Source: Hordeum vulgare subsp. vulgare
Taxonomy: Eukaryota; Streptophyta; Magnoliopsida; Poales; Poaceae
Direction: 5' to 3'
NCBI RefSeq assembly: GCF_904849725.1
Contig: NC_058524.1
Span: forward strand, 26,629,001 to 26,693,000
Length of the DNA stretch: 64,000 bases
The position numbers were made by a program, and so were the translations under genes. Numbering within the stretch: position 1 is the first letter of the stretch; each line of letters begins with the position of its first letter. The notes under the pieces are model-generated. The model was not told the DNA's origin and ran no database searches. It saw only the letters and a list, made by a program, of their open reading frames with translations. Of the stretch, positions 11,887-21,678 are shown piece by piece.

Positions 11887-12119
11887 GGGCCTCTTTGATT
11901 CGCAGGATTTTTAAAACGCAGGAATAGGAAAAATGGAGGATTTGAGTGGCATGTCCATTCGAACCCTATAGGATTAGTAAGGATTGTTTGATGCCACAAG
12001 AAAAACAAAGGAATTGTAAAAAGAAGTTGGAGTGGATGTTAGATTTCCTATGAAATGTAGTACAAGAAGATTCCATAGGAAAAGTTCCAATGGGATTCAA
12101 TCCTATGATTCAAAGGACC
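11887..12119. mobile_element. Harbinger/Tourist-type MITE
   Basis: The ends are imperfect inverted repeats: GGGCCTCTTTGATTC on the left and GATTCAAAGGACC on the right. The interior is rich in AGGATT and ATAGGA. This composition is typical of grass Harbinger-class MITEs. A clean 3-bp target duplication could not be fixed, so the outer borders may be off by a few bases. Confidence 0.65.
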
Positions 12120-12830
12120 AATGTAGGAAAAATCCTAAGGGTTTCAATCCTCCTAAAATCCTAAGGGTTAGGTAGTTAGTGTTAATTAGTAGGTTATTGT
12201 TAGTTTAGGGTTATGTAAATTTCAGTAAGTTAGTTTAGGGCCTTTTAGTTTAGGTCACAGTTAGTGTTTAAGCATATACAAATCTACAATCTACAAATAT
12301 CACTTTAATCACTACAAAAATCACGTAAGCATATAAATTAGTGTTAATTAGGTTAGTGTTAGCTAGTTTAGGGCTATGTAAATTTAAGTAAGTTAGTTTA
12401 GGTTCGGTCCATGGCTTCATCATTACCTGGTAGTAACAGACGCATGGCGCTATCAAGCTCTCGAAAGTTGTTTTGGAATGGAGTTCCTGATAGAATAATT
12501 CTTTTTTGGTACAAAGTTTAACAAAGTCCTTCCAAATAGCGATATTCGGATGGCTCTTTTTAAACAGCGTACCAAAAAGCTAATTATCCTATTCGGGATT
12601 ACGTTACAAAACAACTTTATAAAGCTTCATAGCATCATGCTCCTATTTTTTTTAAACAATACAATTGCAGATGCTTACATACACGAATTTTTACACACAC
12701 TTAAAACTTTTGTCAATATATAGTTGAACTAGTTGATTTAATAAAACTACTTTATTTTACTATATATACAATTAGTTTATTTTTAGCAAGAAAATTAATA
12801 GAACTAGTTTATTTTCTAGTTCATTTTACG
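12120..12830. other. AT-rich spacer with a duplicated segment
   Basis: No gene seen. The segment 12464-12521 (GGAGTTCCTGATAGAATAAT within it) is repeated at 13486-13540, one of two local duplications in this part of CACTA-1. Runs of GTTAGTTTAGGG-like sequence lie at 12180-12260 and 12355-12400. Confidence 0.5.
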
Positions 12831-13232
12831 ATGCCTATCCCGCATCCTCGTCGTCGACTCGGCGGAGGACACTTGCTTGATCAGAGGGGCCATGTCCGGG
12901 ACTGGGCTCCGCCCGGCTGGTATTGGGAGGTGCTACCTTCCGGGGGGCGTTGGTTGGTGAGGAGCCAGCCCGTTGTTGACCCGATCCTTGTTTGGTAGCG
13001 GTCGCGTGGGCCAGTGACGGTGTCGAGGCTTCCGGACACCGCGGAGGTGGTACGTCACCGTGTCAGCGAGGAGGATGAGCACGTCCGTCGCTACATGGTT
13101 GCGTTGGAGGGCAGGTTCGACCATACCTGGCAGATTCTTCAGGGATCTCACTGGAGCTATGATCCTGTGATGGTTCCTTCTCTTTGGGTGTCCACCGCTC
13201 GCGACGATACCCGTCGGGCGCTACGGTTCTAG
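12831..13232 (+). pseudogene. ORF-X, small conserved CACTA ORF (133 codons, one internal stop)
   Basis: Function unknown. The frame runs from ATG 12831 to TAG 13230-13232 with a single internal stop at 12996-12998, where CACTA-2 has TGG. Recognisable stretches are DWAPPGWYWEVLPSG, an Arg-rich EEDEHVRRYM helix, a Trp-containing region (HTWQ) and PSLWVSTAR near the end. The same protein is encoded at 38350-38756 in CACTA-2 with independent lesions. The open frame has therefore been kept in the family although both copies here are damaged. It lies just upstream of an intron acceptor that leads into the Ulp1-type gene, so it may be a separate upstream ORF or an extra 5' exon of that gene. Confidence 0.65.
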
Positions 13233-13444
13233 CTGTATTAGTGATGCTATATGTATGATAGTATTCGAGGAGTATTAGTGATAATATTCGACGATGTATG
13301 GACACAAGAGATGATGTAGTTTTGCTTATAATTGAATGCATACTAATTTGAATACTACTTTATTTTACGATTTGGTTTTGCTTATTGAATGCTCAAATTG
13401 GAAAAGTACTCCTACTTTGAATACTAAAATTAGAGAGCACTATG

Positions 13445-13756
13445 CAGAAATCTAGGAGTCCCGGCTGGAGCCACGACCCGGGACTAAAGTTGTTTCGGAA
13501 CGGAGTTCCTGATAGAATAATTCTTTTTTGGTACAATGTTCAACAATGTCCTTTGACACTAGACAATGTGACATATAGAAGGGTAGATGAGATCACGAAA
13601 AATAGGATCATTTTCTACACATCTAGAATGTCGCCATTTTGTTAAATCCTTAAAGGTTAAGAGAATCCGTTAGACATATTTTAGAGTTTAGGTTCTAGCC
13701 AAGACCCGGGACTAAAGGTCCTCCTATATAAAACGACACTTCGAAGTTTCCAACCC
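13445..13756. repeat. Duplicated terminal-motif and TATA segments
   Basis: Contains CCACGACCCGGGACTAAAG (about 13470) and a 65-base segment at 13691-13756 carrying CCGGGACTAAAGGTCC and TATATAAAACGACAC. The latter is a near copy of 11235-11299. Together with 13486-13540 (copy of 12464-12521) this shows that the 11.2-13.8 kb part of CACTA-1 has been rearranged or partly duplicated. Confidence 0.75.
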
Positions 13757-13812
13757 CTCTTATATAGTTTGTTAGTTTATTAGTTAATCAAATGTCCGTT
13801 TTTTGCAGAACT

Positions 13813-16800
13813 ATGGATCCACATATCAGGAACCTCGAAGAGGAAGAACTTCTCGAAGATATAATCAAAGACGGCCCCGACGTTGAACCAGCTGAATCTC
13901 CGTCATCATATCTAAACCCCTCCGGATAAGGAATGGAGGTCGATCGACACGAAGATGAAGCCGATGGGGCAGGAGATAGCTCCAATTACGGAGAAGGTGA
14001 TAGCTCCACTGATGGAGAAGCCGGTGGAGAAATAATAAAGTCTGGCGAGGTATACATATGAAGTTCGACAATCACTTGTCATATGTGAAAAATATTGGAG
14101 ATAGCTCTATATTGTATACATATACATTCATTTGAAGAATGTTTCTCCCTCTTAGGCCTCCACATCGAGCAAAGCTACGAAACGAGGCCCGATAAAAAGT
14201 TGGATGCACGGACGCATTACACCTTTGAGGTGATATTGCCTACGGGCGAACGCAAGCTTCCTAAGAATGTTGCTGACACATTCAAGAAGCAATGTGGAGT
14301 TCTCGTTAGGGATCACGTCCCGATCAGCATTCGGGAGTGGAACAAGCGCAAAGGGGCAGCCGATAGTGACTATGTCGCCGAAAGGTACAAAGATAATCTT
14401 TGGAATGATCTCATGTCACATTTCAACCTGCCAGAATGTGAGAATGAAGACGCCGCAAAAAAACTGAGGGCCAAAGTCAAGCAGTGGACTCTAAAGAAGA
14501 TGGTCGAACTGTTCCGTAGCTGGAAGAAGAAGCTATGGAAAAACTATCGGAAGACAAAGAAAGTGCCAGTATTCGAGGGGTATCTAGCCAAGCAGGCGAA
14601 TCATTGTAAGGCATTTCAAGAGTACAAGGAGTCAGAAGATGCCAAGGCATTATCAGAAAAGAACAAGAAAAATGCCGACAAGAAGAAATATCACCACACG
14701 CTAGGGCCAGGGGGCTATGAGACTGCCATCCCAAAGTGGGATAAGAAAGAGCAAGATCTGCTAGTTAAAGGCACCATACCTGAACCCATCCGTGATGAGT
14801 GGGAATTGAGAGCAAGAAATTGGTTCCTTGCGCATGGTGGTTCGTACGACGAAGAAACATGGGACGTCATCTGCAGTGACGGTCTTAGGATACCCAGGGA
14901 GAATTGGAAAAAGATAGTGAAAGAAATTAAGGAGGGAAAAAGACAGTTCACTTCAGATAGAGAGAAAGATTTGCTCACACTGGTCCTCGGCAATGACGAA
15001 CATGGAGGACGAACGCGAGGCTTCGGTCCTTCTTACCCGTGGTGGCTTGGGTTTGCCAGAGACCAAGACACTTACAGAATCCGAGCGAGAGCAAAGAAGC
15101 GACAGCAGGATGAGGAGAATGACAAGTTCAACCAGTTGCTTGCCAGGCTTAACGAGCAAGAGAAGCAGATTGATGAGCTTAGAGGAGTAGCGCGCCAGGA
15201 AGATAATGCACTCGATATTACCGGCGCCCCATCTAAGCGGAAAAGCAGCGTGGCTGAATCTGAGGTCCCGCCCGACGATGCACGCAGAATGATAGAGGGC
15301 GGTCCCGGCTACCCCGTGGATAGAATCAAGGAGTCAACATCATGTGAACTCCATCAGAAATTCAAGAACATATCCATGAAGGTGGCCGTCGGACAAGCTT
15401 TACCTTCTGGCCCTGATGCACGCTGGCATGGCCGTGAGATTCCAGCTGGCTTTGCTAAAGTCGGGGTGGATGAAATCATGGCGGGGTTTCATGATATGGA
15501 GCTCGACATAGCTGGACCCGAAGATGAGAGGACACTCGGAGAAGTACTGGGTGGAGTCATCCTATGGGACAAGAACTACATCAAGCTTCCAGGGTCGGCC
15601 CCAAGGACAACACCGCCTCCGAGTCGTCGCAGGTCACCTACACCTTCATCACCTCCAAGCCCTCCACATGACGATGGCCAGCACAACACGAGTCCATCTC
15701 GATCATCGCCGCCGGACTTGGGTCGTCCGTCTCCGCCGCCGCCCGCTAAGGATACTAAGCAGAAGCGTGCCAGCAAAATGCTCTGTCGATGAGTTCTAAG
15801 CAACGGAGCTCCCAAAGCGCAAACTGTCGCCCCTCCCAAAGGTACGTCATGCTAATCTTCCTATCAGACCTTATGATCGTACCGACGAGGAAAACGCCAG
15901 GATAGCAAAGGAACATTATGATGCGCAGATGAAAAACAAGGAACCCGAGCCCCGCCCGGAATACACCGAGAAGCAAATAGCATATGCAAAATACTTCACG
16001 ACCCTTCCATCACAGCATGACTTACACCATAAGCCTAATGACTATACACGCACATTGCAGAAGGAAGGGAAAAAGAGCAGATCACGTGCAAGTGCAAGTG
16101 GGAGCAAATCAAGTTCAACTACAAGCAAAAAAAGATCAGACGTTCCTCAGCCTGGACAACATGCCAAACAGTCGATCCCACCCCTCAGGGTGTGACTCGA
16201 GAATGTTCCCTCTCATGTGCAGGGGCAAGATTTGAAATTAGCAAAGAAGTGGGCGGATGAATGGGGTATCCCGGTTGAAGACGTTCTGGCTTCCCAAGAC
16301 GACAGGTTACCCAAGGCTGTGGTAGCCCCTAAGCCACAGTTTGTCATGGGAGCGCCTTTGGTCAGCAAAGATGATCTCCCAACAAATATGCGTTACTTGC
16401 ATACATGGTACTTAAGTGAATCAGAGAATGGGAGAACGATGATCGTGGCGCGTGTCCCACGGGAGTACTACGGCTGCCCCGAAGAAATCCATATCGACTT
16501 TGATGAACTCTTCCAGATGTACAATGCCGACGCCCTCGACAAATCGCTTATGAGTTGCTATTGTCTGTAAGTTTTTCAATTCGTTGTATACATATAACTT
16601 GTTTAGTTATTTCAATTCATTGTCTACATATAACTTGTACTCTATTATTCAGAATGAAGATTCTGGAATGTAAAAGTAGGAACATCCTAAATATTGGGTT
16701 TATTGACCCAGATAAAATACATATAGCGACGCTAACTAATAAACCCAAGGAGACGGAGGAAAACCTTCTAAGGTTTCTAACAGATCAACATTTCCTTGAC

Positions 16801-17464
16801 CACATACTGTTTCCATACAACTTCAAGTGAGGGTCTTTACTCTGTTGTGTCCATTCACTTATAAGTGTAATTGATAAGTTACTGAAACACACACACATAT
16901 ATATATACATGTGCAGCTACCATTGGATTCTGTTGGACATTCAAATTGATAAGGGAAGAGTTGATGCCTTCGACCCATTATCGAGACCCTTGGAACAGTT
17001 CCAAAGCCTGCAGGACATGCTCCAAGGGTAATTTCAATCATTCTTGCGCTCTATCGGTCTCTTTCGATGATTTTCTGATATATCAATTAATGAAAAACTT
17101 AGCAAATCATTTTCCTTGTCGGGCAGGGTTTGGAAGCGGTTCAAGTGCGTGACTCCCGGTATCGAGCATGAGAAGCTGACCTTCAGAGCGGCTCAGGTAA
17201 GTAGTAGTATGATATACTTTTATTTTCAATATATTTATGATGCTAGATTATTATTTTGATTATATATATTCTATTCTCGTAAAGTGCGGCCAGCAGCCAC
17301 GGGGGACGCATCTATGCGGATACTATGTTTGCGAGACCATTCGCACGTTTATCTCTGAGCACATATCTCACTCCCAACATGGGTGGCACCAACTTTACAT
17401 ACGAACCACCCCTCCCCCCCACCCCCCAAGAAAAAGTCCTTGTACTGGCAATCTGCATATGTAA
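13813..17464 (+). pseudogene. CACTA-1 second protein: Transposase_24-like N-terminus with C48 (Ulp1-type) peptidase
   Basis: Start ATG 13813, after acceptor TTTTGCAG. Exons inferred from GT/AG sites and comparison with CACTA-2: 13813-14049, 14156-16566, 16653-16826, 16917-17027, 17127-17196 and 17285 onward. The second exon has KKLDAR…CGVLVRDHVPIS, typical of plant Ptta/En-Spm proteins. A charged coiled-coil-like stretch (about 15080-15180) and a Pro/Ser-rich linker follow. The last exons form a C48 cysteine peptidase: HWILLDI (His codon 16921-16923), VDAFDPLS (Asp about 16971), then QQPRGTHLCGYYVCE with catalytic Cys at 17315-17317. C48 enzymes cut SUMO-like tags; the substrate here is unknown. 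Lesions: TAA 13927-13929, frameshifts near 14195 and 15790, and TGA near 16193. The C-terminus after SEHIS is lost. Confidence 0.85.
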
Positions 17465-17934
17465 ATATGTGTCAACCAACTAATCTCCAATCATTCTTAA
17501 TACTATTGCGACGAAGACTACGGTGCTCTCCCTGAATGCCTTCTTCTTTCTAGAGGCAATCATTCCTATGGGAGTAGCACCCACGACCCAGAACACATTC
17601 ATCGCTAGGGGGCATAAGGTGGTTTTCGTCTGTGCTTAAAGTACGTCCCAGGACCATTTCAATGCAACAGCAAAACCTTGAATCCAAAATTGCCTACATT
17701 TAAAGTATATTAGTAGTAGACAATCATGCCGAAACATGACAGCCAAAGTATTTGACCTTTGTACATATGTAAGACAACAAATTTCTGGGGATTACTTTCA
17801 TCAAATTTTTTCTTTGCTGAATCTCCAGAGGAACATGCCTTTTATTACCCACTAATGTTTGGTCGGGACCCAATTTCCCAAACCAAATAAGGTGCCATAT
17901 TACCGACCAACAAATTATCCAAGCATATGGAATT
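17465..17934. other. No gene seen; break point of CACTA-1 and 3' flank of the next gene
   Basis: Follows a CCCCTCCCCCCCACCCCCC tract at 17408-17430, near which homology to the CACTA-2 peptidase stops. A short plus-strand frame at about 17510-17640 was considered and not recognised. The right part is downstream of the minus-strand peptide gene. Confidence 0.4.
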
Positions 17935-18447
17935 CTATCCCTCAGACCCCGACGAAGGTGGGCATTTAGGGTTGCAGGTGGGGCAGTTGTCTTGGCACTC
18001 ACTCCGCCTCTTGTAACACTGTACAACATTATTCTGGCAGCAGTAGCACGTACCAAAGTGCCCATGCATCGATTGATGCAGAGGCCGGGGGCTCGTTTCC
18101 TTCTTATCAAAAAAAAAATCCGAGAGACGACAGAAGAGTAACCGGGTGCAAAATTTCAACAATATCTTGTTCTCCCCTACAAAATTCGAGTTAACGATGG
18201 TAGTGTTGGCCGCATGGCCATCTTGGTTGACCACCATTTGGTTATTATCAAGACCACCTACGTATTATATATTTAACATTAGTTTGCAGTACCGCAGATG
18301 TATAAATATGTATAGATGTTTAAAAAATGGAAAGAAATTAACACGAGATGCTAATGATGACGACAATAGATACTTACACTGTACACATATGATTAGGCAC
18401 CCAATGAAGAATATCATGGTCGCTTGCACTAGGCTGTTCCCTCTCAT
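17935..18447 (-). CDS. Secreted cysteine-rich peptide, two exons, MEG/ESF1-like
   Basis: Exon 1 is 18447-18378, with donor T|GTAAGT at 18377. Exon 2 is 18257-17935, with acceptor TACGTAG ending at 18258. The 120-base intron joins the frame to give 130 residues without a stop. Residues 1-24 (MRGNSLV then IFFIGCLIICVQC) form a signal peptide, so the product should enter the secretory path. The mature part has ten Cys at about 60, 66, 94, 96, 97, 104, 111, 115, 118 and 122, with the core CYCCQNNVVQCYKRRSEC. The CYCC…C(Y)…EC…C spacing recalls the maternally expressed gene / embryo surrounding factor peptides of plants. That link is from memory and not a search result. Other cysteine-rich secreted peptide classes are possible. 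A TATTTATA element lies about 100 bases upstream. The gene sits between a broken transposon and a MITE but is itself intact. Confidence 0.68.
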
Positions 18448-18545
18448 ATTGGTTCTCTCTTGACAAAAACCCAGTTCTAGTCAAGATGCAAGGTTCCAGT
18501 TGGAAATAGTTGGACTCCAAACGTGGCAGACACGGTATGCAAGAT

Positions 18546-18553
18546 TATAAATA
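18546..18553 (-). promoter_or_regulatory. Possible TATA element of the cysteine-rich peptide gene
   Basis: Reads TATTTATA on the minus strand (TATAAATA on plus), about 100 bases before the start codon at 18447. The position fits a plant core promoter, but no other support is available. A MITE begins only eleven bases farther upstream. Confidence 0.3.
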
Positions 18554-18563
18554 GCAAGAGGTT

Positions 18564-18845
18564 CTGGTTGTAATGGTGAGTATCTTATAATAATATCATG
18601 CATATGATGCTAGTGTACTCCCATGTATCGTATCATATTGAATGTTATGCTACACCCATAATACATAGTATCATAAGGTAGTTCATTTGTTGCAATGCAT
18701 TACATATAGTAGCACAACATTTAATAGCATAAGATATCATGATACGATACTCAACCTTTGTCTTTTTCATTTAATTATATGCACGTCGTCAAAATTGCTT
18801 AGTTGTCATGCATGGTACTATATGTAATACTCCCATTACAACCAG
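18564..18845. mobile_element. MITE with CTGGTTGTAATGG terminal inverted repeats
   Basis: The left end CTGGTTGTAATGGTGAGTAT is mirrored by ATACTCCCATTACAACCAG at the right, giving about 19 bases of imperfect inverted repeat around a 282-base AT-rich core. No coding capacity. The superfamily is uncertain because the flanking duplication is not clear. It lies in the presumed promoter of the minus-strand cysteine-rich peptide gene. Confidence 0.75.
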
Positions 18846-19308
18846 TCTAATATACTTTAAATATTTATTAATGTACGTACTTCAAAAGATTGTAAGTGCA
18901 CGAGATATACGTTCATTAATGTTGAGATTTTTCTACATACAATATTAAGTGATACAACCAAGATGTATATATGCAACCTTGCATCCTTAAGGAATTCCTT
19001 AATAGCAACTGTAGCCGATTCAATAAATAGCAAGCTCTAGTGGCTCACGTCCCTCTTTCTTGAAACTTGTAATCTGAGAAAGCAATTGTATTTTTTTTTG
19101 TAGATGGACAAAACTTAGAGAAAAATTTAGTGCAACATGTAGCCCACGAAGTAATATTGCCTTTAGGCAAAGCTAAAAAGCCATTCCTTAGCTTTTCATG
19201 TGAGAGAGAAAGGAAATAAGCGAAGTTTCAAAGCATCTGGGTCATAATCCTGTTGTGTGTCATGTTGCATAATTCAGTAAAATAATGTAAATGCATACCT
19301 ACATTTTG
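18846..19308. other. Intergenic DNA, no gene seen
   Basis: AT-rich, with no domain-bearing frame and no repeat structure noticed. Confidence 0.5.
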
Positions 19309-19592
19309 TCAAGCAGAGCCTTCAAATTGGTCCCGTTGAACCAAGGAAACCAGGTTTGGTTTAATCTCATATTCGGCAGCTGCAACATCAGGTTGTGCTA
19401 TTAGTTCACACATGAAATTATTGCTAGGAGTAGCAGAACTCCCAAGATTACGAGCCATAGTATCTTTTTGGTTTTTCAACCGAAAACACTTGAAACAAAA
19501 TAAGACATAAACTAAAACAGAAACTAAAAACAAAAACTAGAAATTAACTTGAACAAAAAAAATCCTCCCCTGCAACGACGCTAGAAAAAGGG
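19309..19592 (-). mobile_element. Gypsy LTR-retrotransposon remnant: primer binding site and start of gag
   Basis: On the minus strand, TCTAGCGTCGTTGCAGGGGA (about 19590-19565) resembles the primer binding site TGGCGCCGTTGCCGGGGA of many cereal Gypsy elements. About 110 bases on, a start codon at 19458 opens MARNLGSSATPS and then EYEIKPNLVSLVQRDQFEG, the conserved opening of Gypsy gag proteins. The frame stops at 19309 and nothing downstream continues it, so the internal region is deleted. The matching LTR should lie at higher coordinates. Confidence 0.7.
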
Positions 19593-20789
19593 CTTGATAT
19601 CTTTTTTTATTGATCCGGTAATGGAACGAGAAAGGGTGTCCTGCACCTATTTCCCTAGAGGTGACCCTGGTTATTGAACCAGCGAGAGGAAGACTCCTTG
19701 AAGCAATTGTCTTTAGCAATCTTTTTGCCAATGTCTCAATCCAACTTTTGACTGGATCAGCAAGAAAATTGTGATTCAACACTTATAATAAAAACAAGGT
19801 GTGGGGACTATGTATTACTGTGTAAAACAATGTATTAGTGTTGGGAAAAAATATTAGTTTGTGCAGTTTGTGCTCTGGAAGTCATCCACGAAGAGGTGCT
19901 TGCTTTCTGAGTGGGGGATATGTTCAAATTACATCTTGACTGGCACGAGTTCTGCATCAAGAATTAGTTGTCCTACCGAAGGCCCTATCCGTCTTGCAGG
20001 GTTGCCCCAATAATTCATATCAAACAAAAACATTGGGTGTTTAATCATGAATTCCCAAGGTTAGGATGCATGTTACCCTACTGAACCTTATTGTCATCGG
20101 TGTTCGTTATAACACGTCATGGTCCCCTTCCTCCTAGCCTCACTACACCTCATGAGGATTTCGGACAAGACAAGAGACAATTCATGAAACAATTTTATTT
20201 GACACATATAAGACGTTATGTCAAAGACTTCCATTCTTCCCTTCACGGAATACCTGGGGCTGCAAAGCTCATGTCTCACCCCAAACCTTACTAGACTACA
20301 CACACATGGAGGTCATATATCACGAGAAAATATCATTAAAGAAAACATCTTGGGATTGATTGATTGAAATATGTCTTACAATATATGCCTTGTGCGATGC
20401 ACGATTACAAGTATGAACTATATGAGAGAGAACTATGGTGGTGGAGATGGCTATGGAGATAAAAGTGGCGGCGACTAGTGTTTGTGAATGGAGATGATGA
20501 TGATGAGGTTATGGCTGCACTCGACACTCTTTTGTTAACATTTTGATGGGATCCCCTTTTTAAATGTTGTTCAGGTGGACGACTTTCCTTGGTTTCCATG
20601 CCAAACGACCGCTCATGCGAGCGCGTGTGCTTGCATGGAACGCCATCTTTGGCTCTGGTGGCCTCCTGGCACTACCTGGTGTCTTGTTTCTTCTCCAATT
20701 TCCATCATTTCCTTTCTCCCACGTGATTTCTATCCTTTTTAGCCCATTTCCTATGACAAAATATCAAAGAGAGGATTTTTTGAATCCTT
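19593..20789. other. Probably degenerate LTR sequence of the Gypsy remnant
   Basis: By position this would be the minus-strand 5' LTR of the element whose primer site is at about 19570. I could not identify the far LTR border or a duplication. A plus-strand frame at 20091-20294 has no recognised domain and is not called. Confidence 0.3.
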
Positions 20790-21240
20790 TGCATTCATTA
20801 GTGGCGGGCATCAAAAGCCAAGGAGTGGCAATAACGAAGTGAATATCTCTTCTCTTTTAATGAAATATCTTGGTTTAAACATAGTTGAAATGAGTGTAAA
20901 AATATGACTAATCACAAACCCATGATAATGAGACAAGTATGCATCTAGTGAATAGGCTATCCTTTCCACACTAACAAAAGTCAGCTAGGGGTAGGGGTAA
21001 CACCAACACTCAACTTCTGCAGAAATGCCTACCAGTAGTGGGCATCAAAAGCCCAGCAGTGACGGGTGACACTCTTAGACCCATCTGCCAGTGAGTTTCA
21101 ACCACTACTAACATGGCATCGTGGCGGACGCGCGCCTATCACTAGTAAATACCAAGCAGCGGCACACCTTACCTAGCGTCCGCCGCCCATAATCCCACTA
21201 ACGACACTAACATCGCACACTATTAGAAATTTAGGCTTTG
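20790..21240. repeat. Remnants of a second CACTA-type subterminal motif
   Basis: Motifs such as TAGTGGCGGGCATCAAAAGC (20800-20820) and CAGTAGTGGGCATCAAAAGC (about 21035-21055), plus degenerate GCCACTA-like pairs, resemble subterminal repeats of another CACTA family. No transposase or clean terminus accompanies them. Confidence 0.35.
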
Positions 21241-21586
21241 TGGTCTATCCCCTAGTCTTGTGCGCTTATCCGTGGTGTCGCTCAAAATTAACATGTCTGA
21301 ATCTAGGGGTGGAGACCTTCTTATATAGTTTTCCAAACAGCTCACCTCTTATACAAATAAGACTCCTAGTCGTCTCAACTAGTTTCTGGGATACAATCCA
21401 GATAAATTACCAACCACGGTCAAATTTGTCTGTTAATGGATTCTACCCATTCTATTCCCGAAACACTTGTGAGCAACACGCCATAATAGTCTAAATTCCT
21501 CTTATTATGTAGATCAATGTTAGGGTTGTAATCTAACTATACGATCTAACTCCTTCCAATCATTAGTGTATCCGGGCAGTCGTTCC

Positions 21587-21678
21587 AATATAAATATGTT
21601 GTTGTGTTTCACTGATAATAGACCACCTTCATAATATAAATATGTTGTTGTGTTTCACTGATAACAGACCACCTTCAT
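21587..21678. repeat. 46-bp direct duplication
   Basis: Two adjacent copies of a 46-base unit beginning AATATAAATATGTTGTTGTG, differing at one position (TAATAG versus TAACAG). Confidence 0.9.

Larger units (their letters stand above)
2280..17470 (+). mobile_element. CACTA-1: En/Spm-type DNA transposon, right end missing
   Basis: The left end starts CACTAGTGGAAAACGGGCC after ATT and is followed by subterminal TTTAGTCCCGG palindromes. Inside, in order, are a TNP2 transposase, tandem repeats, ORF-X and a Transposase_24/Ulp1-type gene, all on the plus strand. This is the same order as in CACTA-2 (30814-55517). No matching right end (…CTAGTG followed by ATT) was found after the peptidase domain. 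The coding homology stops near 17400-17464 in a C-rich tract, so the right arm is probably deleted. The TIR and motif style resemble Triticeae CACTA families such as Jorge, but the family name is a guess. Confidence 0.85.

Noticed and set aside
17510..17640. Short frame that looked organelle-like (hydrophobic then VAPTTQNTFIARG)
   Set aside because: I could not match it to any organellar or nuclear protein and it has no start context.
21219..21240. CACTATTAGAAATTTAGG as a CACTA left end
   Set aside because: The related subterminal motifs lie on the wrong (left) side and no matching right end or duplication was found.
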